Assembly: GCA_965153355.1 (NCBI GenBank)
Contig: OZ231126.1
Coordinates: 43,834,001 to 43,898,000 of the forward strand
Reading direction: 5' to 3'
Length of the DNA stretch: 64,000 nt
Origin: Flaccisagitta enflata
Taxonomy: Eukaryota; Chaetognatha; Sagittoidea; Aphragmophora
Part shown: positions 10,505-23,930 of the stretch, piece after piece
Layout: each line of letters begins with the position of its first letter
How positions within the stretch are numbered: position 1 is the stretch's first letter
Notes under the pieces: generated by a model
The model's input: only the letters and a program-made list of their open reading frames with translations
Database searches by the model: none
Told to the model about the DNA's origin: nothing
Position numbers and translations under genes: made by a program

Positions 10505-10608
10505 AGCCTGATGTGATGAGAGTGCCAGCCGGGCACGCCATCAGCAGAAAGAGCGTGCCTGACAGTAAAACAGAAAGCCTCGGGCACGCGGGCACGCTCT
10601 TGATTAAG
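10505..10608 (-). repeat. Outer right arm of the GGGCACGC inverted-repeat nest
   Basis: GAGAGTGCCAGCCGGGCACG, CCATCAGCAG, GAGCGTGCCTGACAGTA and a terminal GGGCACGCTC ... TTAAGGCCTGG pair with 6638-6724 in reverse complement. Confidence 0.65.
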
Positions 10609-10865
10609 GCCTGGAAAAGCGTTTCCATGGCGACCAGATATCATGAGCAATAAAGCATCTCTTTATTAGTCTATGTTTCAAATATTATTCCCCTGTTTTT
10701 TTGGGTTTTTTTTTTTTTACAATGCTAGCCCCCGTTATCTCAAGTCTAGATGAGATCTACTGTACATGTATCGTTTTTATAAGCCTGGATAGTCTCACAT
10801 ATCAATCAGTCAGACTGATCGACAGAATCAATCAAAGCTTAAAGTGTCAAACCTTTGTACTTGCG

Positions 10866-12031
<1,166 letters not shown>

Positions 12032-12287
12032 TTTTTAGTCGCGTGCAGGCGACTCTACAACCCGCTCTGTCCGTCGGTCGGTCGGTCCGTCCGTCTGTCC
12101 ATCTGTCACCCTTAACTTTTTTTGCCGTTTTACGTCAATTTAAGTCATTTCAAGTTATTTCAAGTTATTTTAGGTCATTTTAAGTCAATTTGCATTTAGT
12201 CTTTTAATCATTTGGTCTTTTAATCATTTGGTCTTTTAGTCTTATGCTTTAGACAACCGCACGCGACTGTAAGGTGTTGGCCTTGTT
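12032..12287 (-). mobile_element. HLE repeat copy, A2 subtype, complete
   Basis: Minus-strand reading: AACAAGGCCAACACCTTAC start, signature GTCGCGTGCGG, then a core of TGACTTAAA/ATGATTAAAAG units, GGACGGACCGACC repeats, and the hairpin GTCGCCTGCACGCGAC followed by TAAAAA. The last arm GCACGCGAC matches the signature. Confidence 0.85.
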
Positions 12288-13190
<903 letters not shown>

Positions 13191-13309
13191 CTTTGAGATG
13201 CACCTGTAATGTACATGATTAAGAAAACTTTAAACAATTGCCAACGTGTGATGGTTTGTTTCATGGCTAAAATTGGTCATCTGGGCCCCTTAACAAGGCT
13301 TTGAAAAGG

Positions 13310-13491
13310 AACAAAGTTAGATACACGGTCAATGAGTAGTCACTGGCGGATGGACGGGGGCAGTATGTGGCAGAACAGGGGCTGTGATACTCAGAAATCT
13401 GTATTTCAGCCAATTTCGCATCATCCATACCCACAAATGGACAGACACAGCCCATTAAACTTTAAAGAGTTGCTTAGCCAGTGACTAAAAA
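13310..13491 (+). mobile_element. Old HLE copy with a unique signature pair
   Basis: It starts AACAAAGTTAGATACACGGT and keeps the order of the family (GGACGGGGGCAG, ATACTCAGAAAT, terminal GACTAAAAA). Its 5-prime signature is AGTCACTGGC and its 3-prime arm is GCCAGTGACT, a perfect 10-bp reverse complement, although the local hairpin partner (GTTGCTT) no longer pairs well. The core tandem tract is lost. Confidence 0.65.
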
Positions 13492-13707
13492 CATGGCACC
13501 TGTTGAAAATTCTGCATGTGACTGAGCGCCTCTAAAGTACAGAAACATGTATTCTTTTCAGAAATCACCATCATTGATCCCAAAGTGCGCGCGTTTGTCT
13601 CTTCTTATTCCCGGATTCCTAGAATTCCTAATTCCCATTGCAAAATATCGTTAGGCGCAGAAAAGGAGCCATTTTTGACAAAACAATAACCCCCTGTCTA
13701 CCCTTTC

Positions 13708-13790
13708 TTTTTAGATGCGTCCTCGCACCTCTGTAAGAGGTCATGTATGCCCGTTAGTTGGTCGGTTTTTCCGTCAGTTTACACCCGCGC
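13708..13790 (-). mobile_element. HLE 3-prime end, C type
   Basis: TTTTTAGATGCGTCC, CTCTGTAAGAGG and GTTGGTCGGTT in the order of a minus-strand C-type 3-prime end. It runs into the compound microsatellite and no 5-prime end is seen. Confidence 0.55.
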
Positions 13791-13807
13791 GCGAGCGTGC
13801 GCGCGCG

Positions 13808-14248
<441 letters not shown>

Positions 14249-14419
14249 GCCTTCATACCCTCCCTTCTTATGAGGCTCTTTTTCGGCCAATCTGGTTCAA
14301 TAACGTCTGTTCTGATCTTCCCGTGGAAGCGCCGTTATCGGTCCTCAGCACGTTGATGTAGATTCCTCAAGAAAGTTAACAGGCTAACTTTCATCAAAAA
14401 TTGCCACACAGAAATCACC

Positions 14420-14546
14420 TTTTTAGGTGCGACAAAGTACCTCTATAACTGGCTGTGTTGGTCAGTCAGTCGGTCTGTCGGTCTGTCGGTAACGCATTCG
14501 TTCGACGATCCACATGTCGCACCTTATTGGCCTACTTGGCCTTTTT
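14420..14546 (-). mobile_element. HLE repeat copy, D type, complete and compact
   Basis: Minus-strand reading: AAAAAGGCCAAGTAGGCC start, signature AGGTGCGACATG, ACCGACAGACC core, CCAGTTATAGAGG and terminal GTACTTTGTCGCACCT then AAAAA. The final arm GTCGCACCT is the exact reverse complement of AGGTGCGAC. At about 127 bp it is the shortest complete copy and gives the minimal architecture. Confidence 0.7.
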
Positions 14547-14705
14547 TACTCTACAGACATCTCTTCAGTTCCTTTGTTGAGTGGATTGACTCATCAGTAG
14601 GCCCTATTGGCTTCGTTATGTTTGTAATAACAATGAGTGCGAGCTAAATGTTGCTTGACTTGTTTCTCTTTTGAAACAACACGTCCAGGAATAAACCCTA
14701 TGTTG

Positions 14706-16165
14706 CAGGGGTGTATATAATTGAGTGGCTTTTGATTTTCCCCCCCCCCTGCCTTTTCTCCCCCATGATGCATCGCATTGCGTTGAAAAATCTATGATTT
14801 TCTTTGTAATAAAGCAATAAAACAGTGTATTTAAGGTTTGAATAGTGTTAAATTGTGTTTTACTAATCAAGTTTTATGATTTAGTACTGCCAAAAGTAGC
14901 CAGGAGTTGTCAAACATCAAAAATGTATTTTTGATCATTTTTTTGGTTGCTATGTGCTCATATGTATCCAGTAAGATGTTATCAAGCGATTTTTTCTTAT
15001 GCGGATGTTACTAAATATGGTCAATTGCACTTAATTCAACGTCAATTGGCCATTTTTTTTTGTTTTCATTAAAATCGTCATTATCCTCCCCTAAAAATGC
15101 GAATTTCAAACTGAAACTGAGACTGTTGCTTCTAAACAACATCTACTACCATCATCTAAAATGTTGTGAAATTTGAAAGTCATTAATATGCATATGCTCA
15201 TGCAAATTAGTCGCTCAGACTAATTTGCATATGAAAAGACAGCCTTTAAAAGGCATGCTGCACTAAGCTGCAGGGAGAAAATCAATATGACGGAAAATTT
15301 ATGAAGGAAAATGAAGTGTTTCACAATACTTTTTGCATCATTATCAGGACAATAATGAAGCTGGAATGCTTTTAGTGGACAAATTGTCTCTAAGGATACT
15401 TGGTGCATACATTTTTATCATATTCTGACTTAAAATGCAATTTGAACCATGCGATTCACATGAAAACAAGCAAGAAAATGATGATTTTTAGTGATTTTCT
15501 GCTTACACTTTTTTTCATTTTCTGAGGTTGAAATTCTAAGAAAGCCAAATACAAAGAAATTTTGCATTTTGAAAAACATAGTTCTCTCTGTAATCGATTT
15601 GGGAAGAGAACTATGTTCTTTGTTTTTTCATTTTTTCATATCCTATGCAAATTTAGAATTTCAACCAGCCCCCTGTCAGTGACCAAAAATAAAATAAGTA
15701 CAAATTTTCAAAGTAATTTTTGTGGTAACATTAGCTAAACTTGATCTTTTTGCTGAATCAATGCAAATTTTTCTTTTAAATATCATATCTGAACCATCCC
15801 AATCATCTTTATTCACTTATTTCTGCATTTTCATTTATACATTTTTTTCTATTTTGATCTTCTTTGAAACACAAATGTTGCCTTCGGAGGGAAGCCGTCA
15901 TAAGGTGAACGGCTTTCAATCACATCTCTGCTTTTGTTTCCTAGAAAAAAGTTACAGATAGTTACCGGAATATTGAGGTTTTGGTTGACAAAAAATGATA
16001 TAGTTGAATCGATCCCACTCCCGGTGGCTACCAAAAGTTATATTTTCCCTAATTTTTCTTTTTTTTCTCTTTTTCCCCCTTCCTTTCCCTTCCCCATCAC
16101 CAAACCCTTTGATTCCTCCCCCCGGCCCCGGGGGGGGGGGGGGAACTCAATTATATACAGGCCTG
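14706..16165. mobile_element. hAT-like element with a nested insertion
   Basis: Termini CAGGGGTGTATATAATTGAG and, in reverse complement, CAGGCCTGTATATAATTGAG. A perfect 8-bp duplication CTATGTTG flanks it (14698-14705, 16166-16173). The CAGGGGTG start and 8-bp target duplication are typical of the hAT superfamily. Removing the internal 14898-16030 insertion leaves about 320 bp that align end to end with the 312-bp copy at 30917-31228. No transposase frame. Confidence 0.85.
14898..16030. mobile_element. 1.13-kb element inserted in the hAT-like element
   Basis: The insertion is flanked by CCAAAAGT at 14890-14897 and 16031-16038. The homologous element at 30917-31228 has a single TCAAAAGT at the same place, i.e. 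an empty site. Ends read (T)AGCCAGGAGT and ...CTCCCGGTGGCTA, giving a short imperfect inverted repeat TAGCCA. The duplication is 7 or 8 bp depending on whether the first T belongs to the element. There is no coding frame of note. It carries the arm 15290-15905 shared with 16334-16944. Confidence 0.75.
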
Positions 16166-16333
16166 CTATGTTGTAAATGAACCTCAAGACCAAAGTCAGT
16201 GGAATGTCTTATCTAGCGCATTAGCTACATATAAAGCCAAAAAACAAAAAACAGTGATCAATATCACCGTCTCATCTCTGTTTCTCATAAACTCTGCTGT
16301 ATTTTTGCAAACAGTCCATAAATGTTTTCTACC

Positions 16334-16944
16334 TATGACGGCTTCCCTCCGAAGGCAACATTTGTGTTTCAAAGAAGGTAGAAATAGAAAAAATATATAA
16401 ATGAAAATGTAAAAATTAATGAGTAAAAGCGATCGAGATGGCTCAGACATAATGTCTGAAAGAAAAATTTGCATTGATTTAGCAAGAGGACCAAGTTTAG
16501 CCAATATTACCAAAAAGATTGTTAAAAAAATTTGTACTTATTTTATTTTTGTCATTGACAGGGGACTGGTTGAAATTCTAAATTTGCATAGGAAATGAAA
16601 AAATGAGAAAACAAAGAACATAGTTCTCTTCCCAAATCAATTACAGAGAGAACTATGTTTTTCAAAATGCAAAATTTACCTGTGCTTGGCTTTCTTAGAA
16701 TTTCAACCTCAGGGAATGAAAAAAAGTGTAAGCAGAAATTCACTAAAAACCATCATTTTCATGCCTGTTTTCATGTGAATCGCACAGTTCAAATTACATT
16801 TTAAGTCACAATATGATAAAAATGTATGCACCAAGTGTCTTTAGAGACAATTTGTCCATTAAAGGCATTCCTGCTTTATTGTAGCCCTGATAATAATGCA
16901 AAAAGTATGGTGAAACACTTCATTTTCCTTCATAAATTTTCCGT
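16334..16944. repeat. Inverted copy of 15290-15905
   Basis: About 615 bp match 15290-15905 in reverse complement (e.g. GACGGCTTCCCTCCGAAGGC against its complement near 15886-15899) with scattered substitutions and indels. One arm is inside the insertion 14898-16030 and the other is outside the hAT-like element, with the hAT right end and its duplication in the spacer. Confidence 0.8.
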
Positions 16945-17340
16945 CCTATGTAGGGTTTACTTTCCTGATTTATCCCAAACATTTTCATCCCATAAACCGA
17001 TTCTCGTTTTTGAGGCTTCCCCAGCTTGAAGCCTTCCGAAGTCGATTTGTTTTTGTTTCCTCCTCGACCTTTCTTCATTCTCTAAACGCCCGTCGGGGGC
17101 CTCCCTATGAGCCAGCAATAACTGGTCTTCCAGAGAAAACAAGGACAAGTAGGCCAGCAAGTGCACCATTCGGAATTCTGTTAGTGACGGGGTTCGTTAG
17201 AGCGGGCGTCAACCGCATCATTACCGTACTCTCTCTTACCCCGTTCCTTCCTATCTTCCTTCTTTTTTTGTTTGTTCCTTCTTCTCGGCAGTGCGTGAAG
17301 GAAAAACGCGTGAGAGGGCGCAATAGGGCTCAACCTCGAC

Positions 17341-17341
17341 A

Positions 17342-17402
<61 letters not shown>
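17341..17402. repeat. (GA)n microsatellite of copy 1
   Basis: About 62 bp here; copy 2 has only a short GA run at 20210-20228 followed by CACACACAGACAGAC. Confidence 0.9.
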
Positions 17403-17406
<4 letters not shown>

Positions 17407-17499
17407 ACACTGGCGAGAATACTCAGAAGTAATGCTATCGAGGATTGGGTATTTTGACGCTACCGAGAATAAAATAAATAAAAGAAGTTTGATTTTTGC

Positions 17500-17790
17500 T
17501 CTAGAGATTTTTTTGCTTCTTTTCTCTTCCCCTCCTCTCTCTTTCTTACTTTTCTTTCTTTTTTTCTTTCCTTTGTCTCTCTCTCTCGCTCTCTCTCTCT
17601 TTTTTTCTTATTTTTTTTTATTTTTTGTTTTTTGTTTTTCTTTTCTTTCTTTTTTCTTTTCTTTCTTTTTTCTTTTTCTTTTCTTTCTCCCTTCTTTTAT
17701 TTGTTTTTTCCTGTCTGTTTTTCCCTTTTTTTTTTCTTTTTTTTCTTCTTTTTTCTTCTTTTTTTCTTTTTTTTTTTTTAAATTTGATCT
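17500..17790. repeat. Pyrimidine-rich CTTT/TTTC tract
   Basis: Irregular C/T tract that yields long Phe/Leu/Ser or Lys/Arg frames in both strands. An identical tract is at 20347-20637 in copy 2. Confidence 0.8.
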
Positions 17791-18203
17791 TCATCTTTCT
17801 TCCTTCGTTTTTTTTCTCGGTTGCGTTACCCACAAACGCACATGCAGACTAAGAGTGATATAGCGACAATGACACTTTTACAGAAAGAAATACATCGGAC
17901 AGCTACAGCAGCCAGAGGATTAGAAAGAGTGAGAGTGAGACTAAGAGTGAGAGTGAGACTCAGAGGAAGATCTAGTGCCGAAATCCAATACTTTGGCCTC
18001 TTTTTTCCATCTCTCACTCGGCTCGGCCCTGTTGTCGGTCCCATGCCATTGGGATTCGATGGAATATTTGCCATCTTATTTGCGCTTATTTTTGGTTATT
18101 CTTAGTTTTTCTTGGTTCTCATATTCATGTCACTCAGACTTATTTTTACACACGCTGCAAAAGTAAACATTCGCAATGTCAACTTTCGAAAGAAAACTTC
18201 AAG

Positions 18204-18341
18204 ATGGCCAACGTTACAGCAAAGCTAGAAGCGGAAATCCACAGTGCAGCGCGAAATATCCTTACCTCCCTTAATGCCAAACTTCCATCTCCCATTTTAC
18301 CACATGGTCTATTTTTTTCATCTGTTTTCTTGTTCTTTTGA
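18204..18341 (+). CDS. Candidate 45-codon frame (copy 1)
   Basis: ATG in a strong Kozak-type context (TTCAAGATGGCC) opens a frame starting MANVTAKLEAEIHSAARNIL and continuing TSLNAKLPSPILPHGL before a Phe-rich end and TGA at 18339. The first 35 residues look amphipathic and protein-like. It could be the first exon of a spliced gene, though no convincing donor was found, or a chance frame. The whole frame is repeated without change in copy 2 at 21051-21188. Confidence 0.25.
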   Translation: MANVTAKLEAEIHSAARNILTSLNAKLPSPILPHGLFFSSVFLFF

Positions 18342-18428
18342 TTATACTAAAGCTGAATAACTCGAAAGTGCCCTTTGTTGCTGACAAAAATATGCTGATA
18401 AGAATATGCATTTATCCATTTTTATAAC

Positions 18429-18565
18429 GGAACAGCTGCTGCAGCTGTTCCAGTGAAGAGATTATCATTGTCGATGATAAATCCGCGCTTCGCCACCAGG
18501 GAAATGCTGCGCCTTCTTTTTTCCCCTTCCTTTCCTCTTTTTTGAGTCACATGGTATATATAAGA
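18429..18565 (+). promoter_or_regulatory. Putative promoter: E-box palindrome, GATA palindrome, TATA
   Basis: GGAACAGCTGC and GCAGCTGTTCC form an 11-bp-arm palindrome (18429-18451) with two CAGCTG E-boxes. ATTATCAT and ATGATAA (18461-18480) form an inverted pair of GATA-type sites. CACATGG and TATATATAAG (18555-18564) follow 75 bp further on. The TATA-like box lies about 50 bp upstream of an ATG at 18618 that leads into the TTC microsatellite. The sites are seen; promoter function is inferred. Confidence 0.3.
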
Positions 18566-18645
18566 TAGGTAACATAAAGCGCACTAGATTTAATTTTCGA
18601 GCGGTTGGAACGTCGGTATGTCAATTTTCTTTCTTCTGCTCCTTT

Positions 18646-18879
18646 TTCTTCTTCTTCTTCTTCTTCTTCTTCTTCTTCTTCTTCTTCTTCTTCTTCTTCT
18701 TCTTCTTCTTCTTCTTCTTCATCTTGTCCTTCTTCTTCTTCTTCTTCTTCTTCTTCTTCTTCTTCTTCTTCTTCTTCTTCTTCTTCTTCTTCTTCTTCTT
18801 CTTCTTCTTCTTCTTCTTCTTCTTCTTCTTCTTCTTCTTCTTCTTCTTCTTCTTCTTCTTCTTCTTCTTCTTCTTCTTC
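18646..18879. repeat. (TTC)n microsatellite, copy 1
   Basis: About 234 bp of TTC with one interruption CATCTTGTCC at 18720-18729. The three frames read poly-Ser, poly-Leu and poly-Phe and are artefacts. Confidence 0.97.
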
Positions 18880-19314
18880 TTTTCCCTCTTTCTCTGTTAC
18901 TTACAGTTACAGCATAAGCTTAAAAGGCAAATATTGTGAGGATTAGACCAGAGAGTGAGAAATGGATGTCGCATTTATGTTCCGTGTATCCAGCCATGTC
19001 AAGTCAAGTTGAGCCAAGCCTCCATAGAAAATTTTAATATTGCTAAAACAAAATTGGTTAATGGAATTATGGATCTTTATAAACAGACATCGTTTTACCT
19101 TTGGATAGGATGTTCAGCTTCGGGTAGCTATAACCTGAGACGACTGTTTGGGTTTATAACTATAAGGGTTTTTCTATAGCTTCTTTCCTTTTTCCAGCGA
19201 AGATTTTTTTCCTAATTGTTATCAGGCCAGTTCGTTCATCCTTTCATATCCTTGATATCAAGTCGTTTTTTCTCATCATCTCTTTTATGGCCTTTTTCCC
19301 ATGACGCTCACCTT

Positions 19315-19447
<133 letters not shown>

Positions 19448-19654
19448 GCTCTCCTTCCTCATCTCATCTTCTCACTCTCATGTACCGGATAATGTCAGCC
19501 TTCTATGTGATGATAAATTTCCCCACTAACTATCTTGTCTGGACGTGATGGTGAACACATTAATGCTCATATTCTCGTTGGTAGTGAAAAAAAAAAGTTC
19601 TCTTCGATGAGACGGCAGTAATGACATGAATACCGTATCTGTTTGTAAAAATGA

Positions 19655-19815
19655 TTTTTTAGGTGCGACAAAGCACCTCTCTAACTGGGTGTGTCCGTCG
19701 ATGGTGTGGTAAATTGGTTGACATGAATACTGTATTACTGTATCTGTTTGTAGAATGGCCTTGTTTCTTTCTTTTTTGTTGCGGAGACGCAACTCTATAA
19801 GAGGCAAACTCCCGC
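19655..19815 (-). mobile_element. HLE remnants, D and B types
   Basis: TTTTTTAGGTGCGACAAAGC with CACCTCTCTAACTGG is a D-type 3-prime end; GGCCTTGTTT at 19759 is an HLE 5-prime end in reverse. A B-type 3-prime end GTTGCGGAGACGCAACTC with TATAAGAGGC follows at 19779-19806. Confidence 0.6.
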
Positions 19816-21050
19816 TAGTCCTGTTCCCATGGATTCCGTGAGAAAATTAAATCAAATTTATCAATATCATGGGTGAGTTCAATAGAAAAAGTGAATGAAT
19901 CATTACCGAAAATTTTTCTGTTAGTTGCCGCTTCTTATTAAGAGGAATTTCACTTGAAATTTATAAAGCATCCCTTTACTCTTAGGCTATTCTTACATCT
20001 CTGACATCTGCGTTCAAAGGATTTTTCCCCACGTCTGCAGGCTGCATCTAGGGCCTTGTAAGTTCGGTATTAAGCCATTGTGTTAAAAAAGAAAAGAAAG
20101 TAAATCATCTTTTGAAAGATCAAAGTTTTTTTTGTTTGTTCCTTCTTCTCGGCAGTGCGTGAAGGAAAAACGCGTGAGAGGGCGCAATAGGGCTCAACCT
20201 CGACAGAGGGAGAGAGAGAGAGAGAGAGCCACACACAGACAGACGGGAGTTTCACACTGGCGAGAATACTCAGAAGTAATGCTATCGAGGATTGGGTATT
20301 TTGACGCTACCGAGAATAAAATAAATAAAAGAAGTTTGATTTTTGCTCTAGAGATTTTTTTGCTTCTTTTCTCTTCCCCTCCTCTCTCTTTCTTACTTTT
20401 CTTTCTTTTTTTCTTTCCTTTGTCTCTCTCTCTCGCTCTCTCTCTCTTTTTTTCTTATTTTTTTTTATTTTTTGTTTTTTGTTTTTCTTTTCTTTCTTTT
20501 TTCTTTTCTTTCTTTTTTCTTTTTCTTTTCTTTCTCCCTTCTTTTATTTGTTTTTTCCTGTCTGTTTTTCCCTTTTTTTTTTCTTTTTTTTCTTCTTTTT
20601 TCTTCTTTTTTTCTTTTTTTTTTTTTAAATTTGATCTTCATCTTTCTTCCTTCGTTTTTTTTCTCGGTTGCGTTACCCACAAACGCACATGCAGACTAAG
20701 AGTGATATAGCGACAATGACACTTTTACAGAAAGAAATACATCGGACAGCTACAGCAGCCAGAGGATTAGAAAGAGTGAGAGTGAGACTAAGAGTGAGAG
20801 TGAGACTCAGAGGAAGATCTAGTGCCGAAATCCAATACTTTGGCCTCTTTTTTCCATCTCTCACTCGGCTCGGCCCTGTTGTCGGTCCCATGCCATTGGG
20901 ATTCGATGGAATATTTGCCATCTTATTTGCGCTTATTTTTGGTTATTCTTAGTTTTTCTTGGTTCTCATATTCATGTCACTCAGACTTATTTTTACACAC
21001 GCTGCAAAAGTAAACATTCGCAATGTCAACTTTCGAAAGAAAACTTCAAG

Positions 21051-21188
21051 ATGGCCAACGTTACAGCAAAGCTAGAAGCGGAAATCCACAGTGCAGCGCG
21101 AAATATCCTTACCTCCCTTAATGCCAAACTTCCATCTCCCATTTTACCACATGGTCTATTTTTTTCATCTGTTTTCTTGTTCTTTTGA
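21051..21188 (+). CDS. Candidate 45-codon frame (copy 2)
   Basis: Identical copy of 18204-18341, offset 2847. Conservation only reflects the recent duplication and does not add evidence of selection. Confidence 0.25.
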   Translation: MANVTAKLEAEIHSAARNILTSLNAKLPSPILPHGLFFSSVFLFF

Positions 21189-21275
21189 TTATACTAAAGC
21201 TGAATAACTCGAAAGTGCCCTTTGTTGCTGACGAAAATATGCTGATAAGAATATGCATTTATCCATTTTTATAAC

Positions 21276-21412
21276 GGAACAGCTGCTGCAGCTGTTCCAG
21301 TGAAGAGATTATCATTGTCGATGATAAATCCGCGCTTCGCCACCAGGGAAATGCTGCGCCTTCTTTTTTCCCCTTCCTTTCCTCTTTTTTGAGTCACATG
21401 GTATATATAAGA
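21276..21412 (+). promoter_or_regulatory. Putative promoter cluster (copy 2)
   Basis: Same E-box palindrome, GATA palindrome and TATATATAAG box as 18429-18565. Confidence 0.3.
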
Positions 21413-21492
21413 TAGGTAACATAAAGCGCACTAGATTTAATTTTCGAGCGGTTGGAACGTCGGTATGTCAATTTTCTTTCTTCTGCTCCTTT

Positions 21493-21730
21493 TTCTTCTT
21501 CTTCTTCTTCTTCTTCTTCTTCTTCTTCTTCTTCTTCTTCTTCTTCTTCTTCTTCTTCTTCATCTTGTCCTTCTTCTTCTTCTTCTTCTTCTTCTTCTTC
21601 TTCTTCTTCTTCTTCTTCTTCTTCTTCTTCTTCTTCTTCTTCATCTTGTCCTTCTTCTTCTTCTTCTTCTTCTTCTTCTTCTTCTTCTTCTTCTTCTTCT
21701 TCTTCTTCTTCTTCTTCTTCTTCTTCTTCT
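21493..21730. repeat. (TTC)n microsatellite, copy 2
   Basis: Here the CATCTTGTCC interruption occurs twice (about 21561 and 21642) instead of once, so the internal block was itself duplicated or lost between copies. Confidence 0.97.
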
Positions 21731-22164
21731 TTTCCCTCTTTCTCTGTTACTTACAGTTACAGCATAAGCTTAAAAGGCAAATATTGTGAGGATTAGACCA
21801 GAGAGTGAGAAATGGATGTCGCATTTATGTTCCGTGTATCCAGCCATGTCAAGTCAAGTTGAGCCAAGCCTCCATAGAAAATTTTAATATTGCTAAAACA
21901 AAATTGGTTAATGGAATTATGGATCTTTATAAACAGACATCGTTTTACCTTTGGATAGGATGTTCAGCTTCGGGTAGCTATAACCTGAGACGACTGTTTG
22001 GGTTTATAACTATAAGGGTTTTTATATAGCTTCTTTCCTTTTTCCAGCGAAGATTTTTTTCCTAATTGTTATCAGGCCAGTTCGTTCATCCTTTCATATC
22101 CTTGATATCAAGTCGTTTTTTCTCATCATCTCTTTTATGGCCTTTTTCCCATGACGCTCACCTT

Positions 22165-22299
<135 letters not shown>

Positions 22300-22504
22300 G
22301 CTCTCCTTCCTCATCTCATCTTCTCACTCTCATGTACCGGATAATGTCAGCCTTCTATGTGATGATAAATTTCCCCACTAACTATCTTGTCTGGACGTGA
22401 TGGTGAACACATTAATGCTCATATTCTCGTTGGTAGTGAAAAAAAAAAGTTCTCTTCGATGAGACGGCAGTAATGACATGAATACCGTATCTGTTTGTAA
22501 AAAT

Positions 22505-22680
22505 GATTTTTTAGGTGCGACAAAGCACCTCTCTAACTGGCTGTGTCCGTCGGTCGGTCGGTTGGGTAACGCATTCGTTCCACGATCCATACTGTATTAC
22601 TGTATCTGTTTGTAAGAATGATTTTTTTTTCTTTCTTTTTTGTTGCGGAGACGCAACTCTATAAGAGGCAAACTCCCGCT
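22505..22680 (-). mobile_element. HLE remnants, D and B types (copy 2)
   Basis: GGTGCGACAAAGCACCTCTC, CCGTCGGTCGGTCGG and AACGCATTCGTTCCACGATCC preserve more of the D-type core than copy 1 does; the B-type hairpin GTTGCGGAGACGCAACTC follows at 22641. Confidence 0.6.
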
Positions 22681-23282
22681 AGTCCTGTTCCCATGGATTC
22701 CGTGAGAGAATTATATCAAATTCATCAATATCATGGGTGAGTTCAATAGAAAAAGTGAATGAATCATTACCGAAAATTTTTCTGTTAGTTGCCGCTTCTT
22801 ATTAAGAGGAATTTCACTTGAAATTTATAAAGCATCCCTTTACTCTTAGGCTATTCTTACATCTCTGACATATGCGGTCAAAGGATTTTTCCCCTCGTCT
22901 GCAGGCTGCATCTAGGGCCTTGTAAGTTCGGCATAAAGCCATTGTGTTAAAAAAGAAAAACACAATAGAATTCAAAAAAAGAAAAGGAAAGAGTGGAAGT
23001 AAAAAAAAACAACAACAATGCCATATGAGAAAGAAAAGGAAAAAGAGAGAGGGTGAAAACTTGCTCATTAATCATTCGATTTTCAAATCACAAAACAATA
23101 TCTGTCTAGAGGTGAGCTCAAATCATTCTAACGCAGTGTATGGGAATCACTGCATCAAACACTCCAATGGATGAAAAAGCGCTTACAGTAAACAATGCAA
23201 ACAATGTAAATACCTCGGTAAATCGGTCTATCGGACTGACTGTTTAATGTTTGTCTGTGTGTTTGCTTTGTCAGCTTAAACA

Positions 23283-23390
23283 ACGTAAGGGGTGGTCAGC
23301 TCAGCAAAATGAGGGCATCTGGTAAGGGGTGGTCAGCACAACCAATTGGAGTTATTAGGTCAGGGGCGGACAGCACAACAAAAAGAGGAC
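23283..23390. repeat. Imperfect tandem repeat of about 50 bp
   Basis: Three units built on AAGGGGTGGTCAGC or AGGGGCGGACAGC followed by ACAAC or TCAGCAAAA. Confidence 0.65.
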
Positions 23391-23930
23391 GGGGAACTGC
23401 AATGAGCGAAGAGTTTTATCTCTTTAAAAGTTTGTAACATCTCTTCTCATAGTTTTAAAAAGTTAAAGGGAAAATGTTGTCTGCCAAACAGGTAACAAAG
23501 ATTGCCGCCATAAAATGAAACGTTTGGGCTGGTTTGGATTTACTCATTCTCACTGAACAGTCCGTGTTCAAAAAAGGAATTGCAAAGATACGCTTCGTCA
23601 GGGTTCGACAAAAATTTTTGCTGCCTACAAGCAACATTTTCTTACCAGCTTCTGCCTACAAAATCTTTATGAATATCTTTATTGTATGATATCCTAAAAA
23701 TGGATCATATATCTAACTGTGCAATCAAATCAAACAAAATCTTTTCAAATCCTTTGTAAGCAAGGACACTTTTTGCTTTCCAAATCTTTTCAGTTTCTTT
23801 TTTTTTCTTTTTTTTATCATGTTTTTAAAAATATTGTTTCAGTCTTCCTGCCTACAAAATCAGCGCTTCGTCCCAAAAATATAGATTAGAAAAAGGTTCC
23901 TACAAGTTTTAACGGTTGCGAATAACCTAA
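23391..23930. other. No gene seen
   Basis: AT-rich, with TGCCTACAA motifs repeated four times between 23622 and 23857. Confidence 0.4.

Noticed and set aside
18605-18946. Poly-Ser, poly-Leu and poly-Phe frames of about 100 codons
   Set aside because: All three frames of one (TTC)n tract are open, which is expected of the repeat and not evidence of coding.
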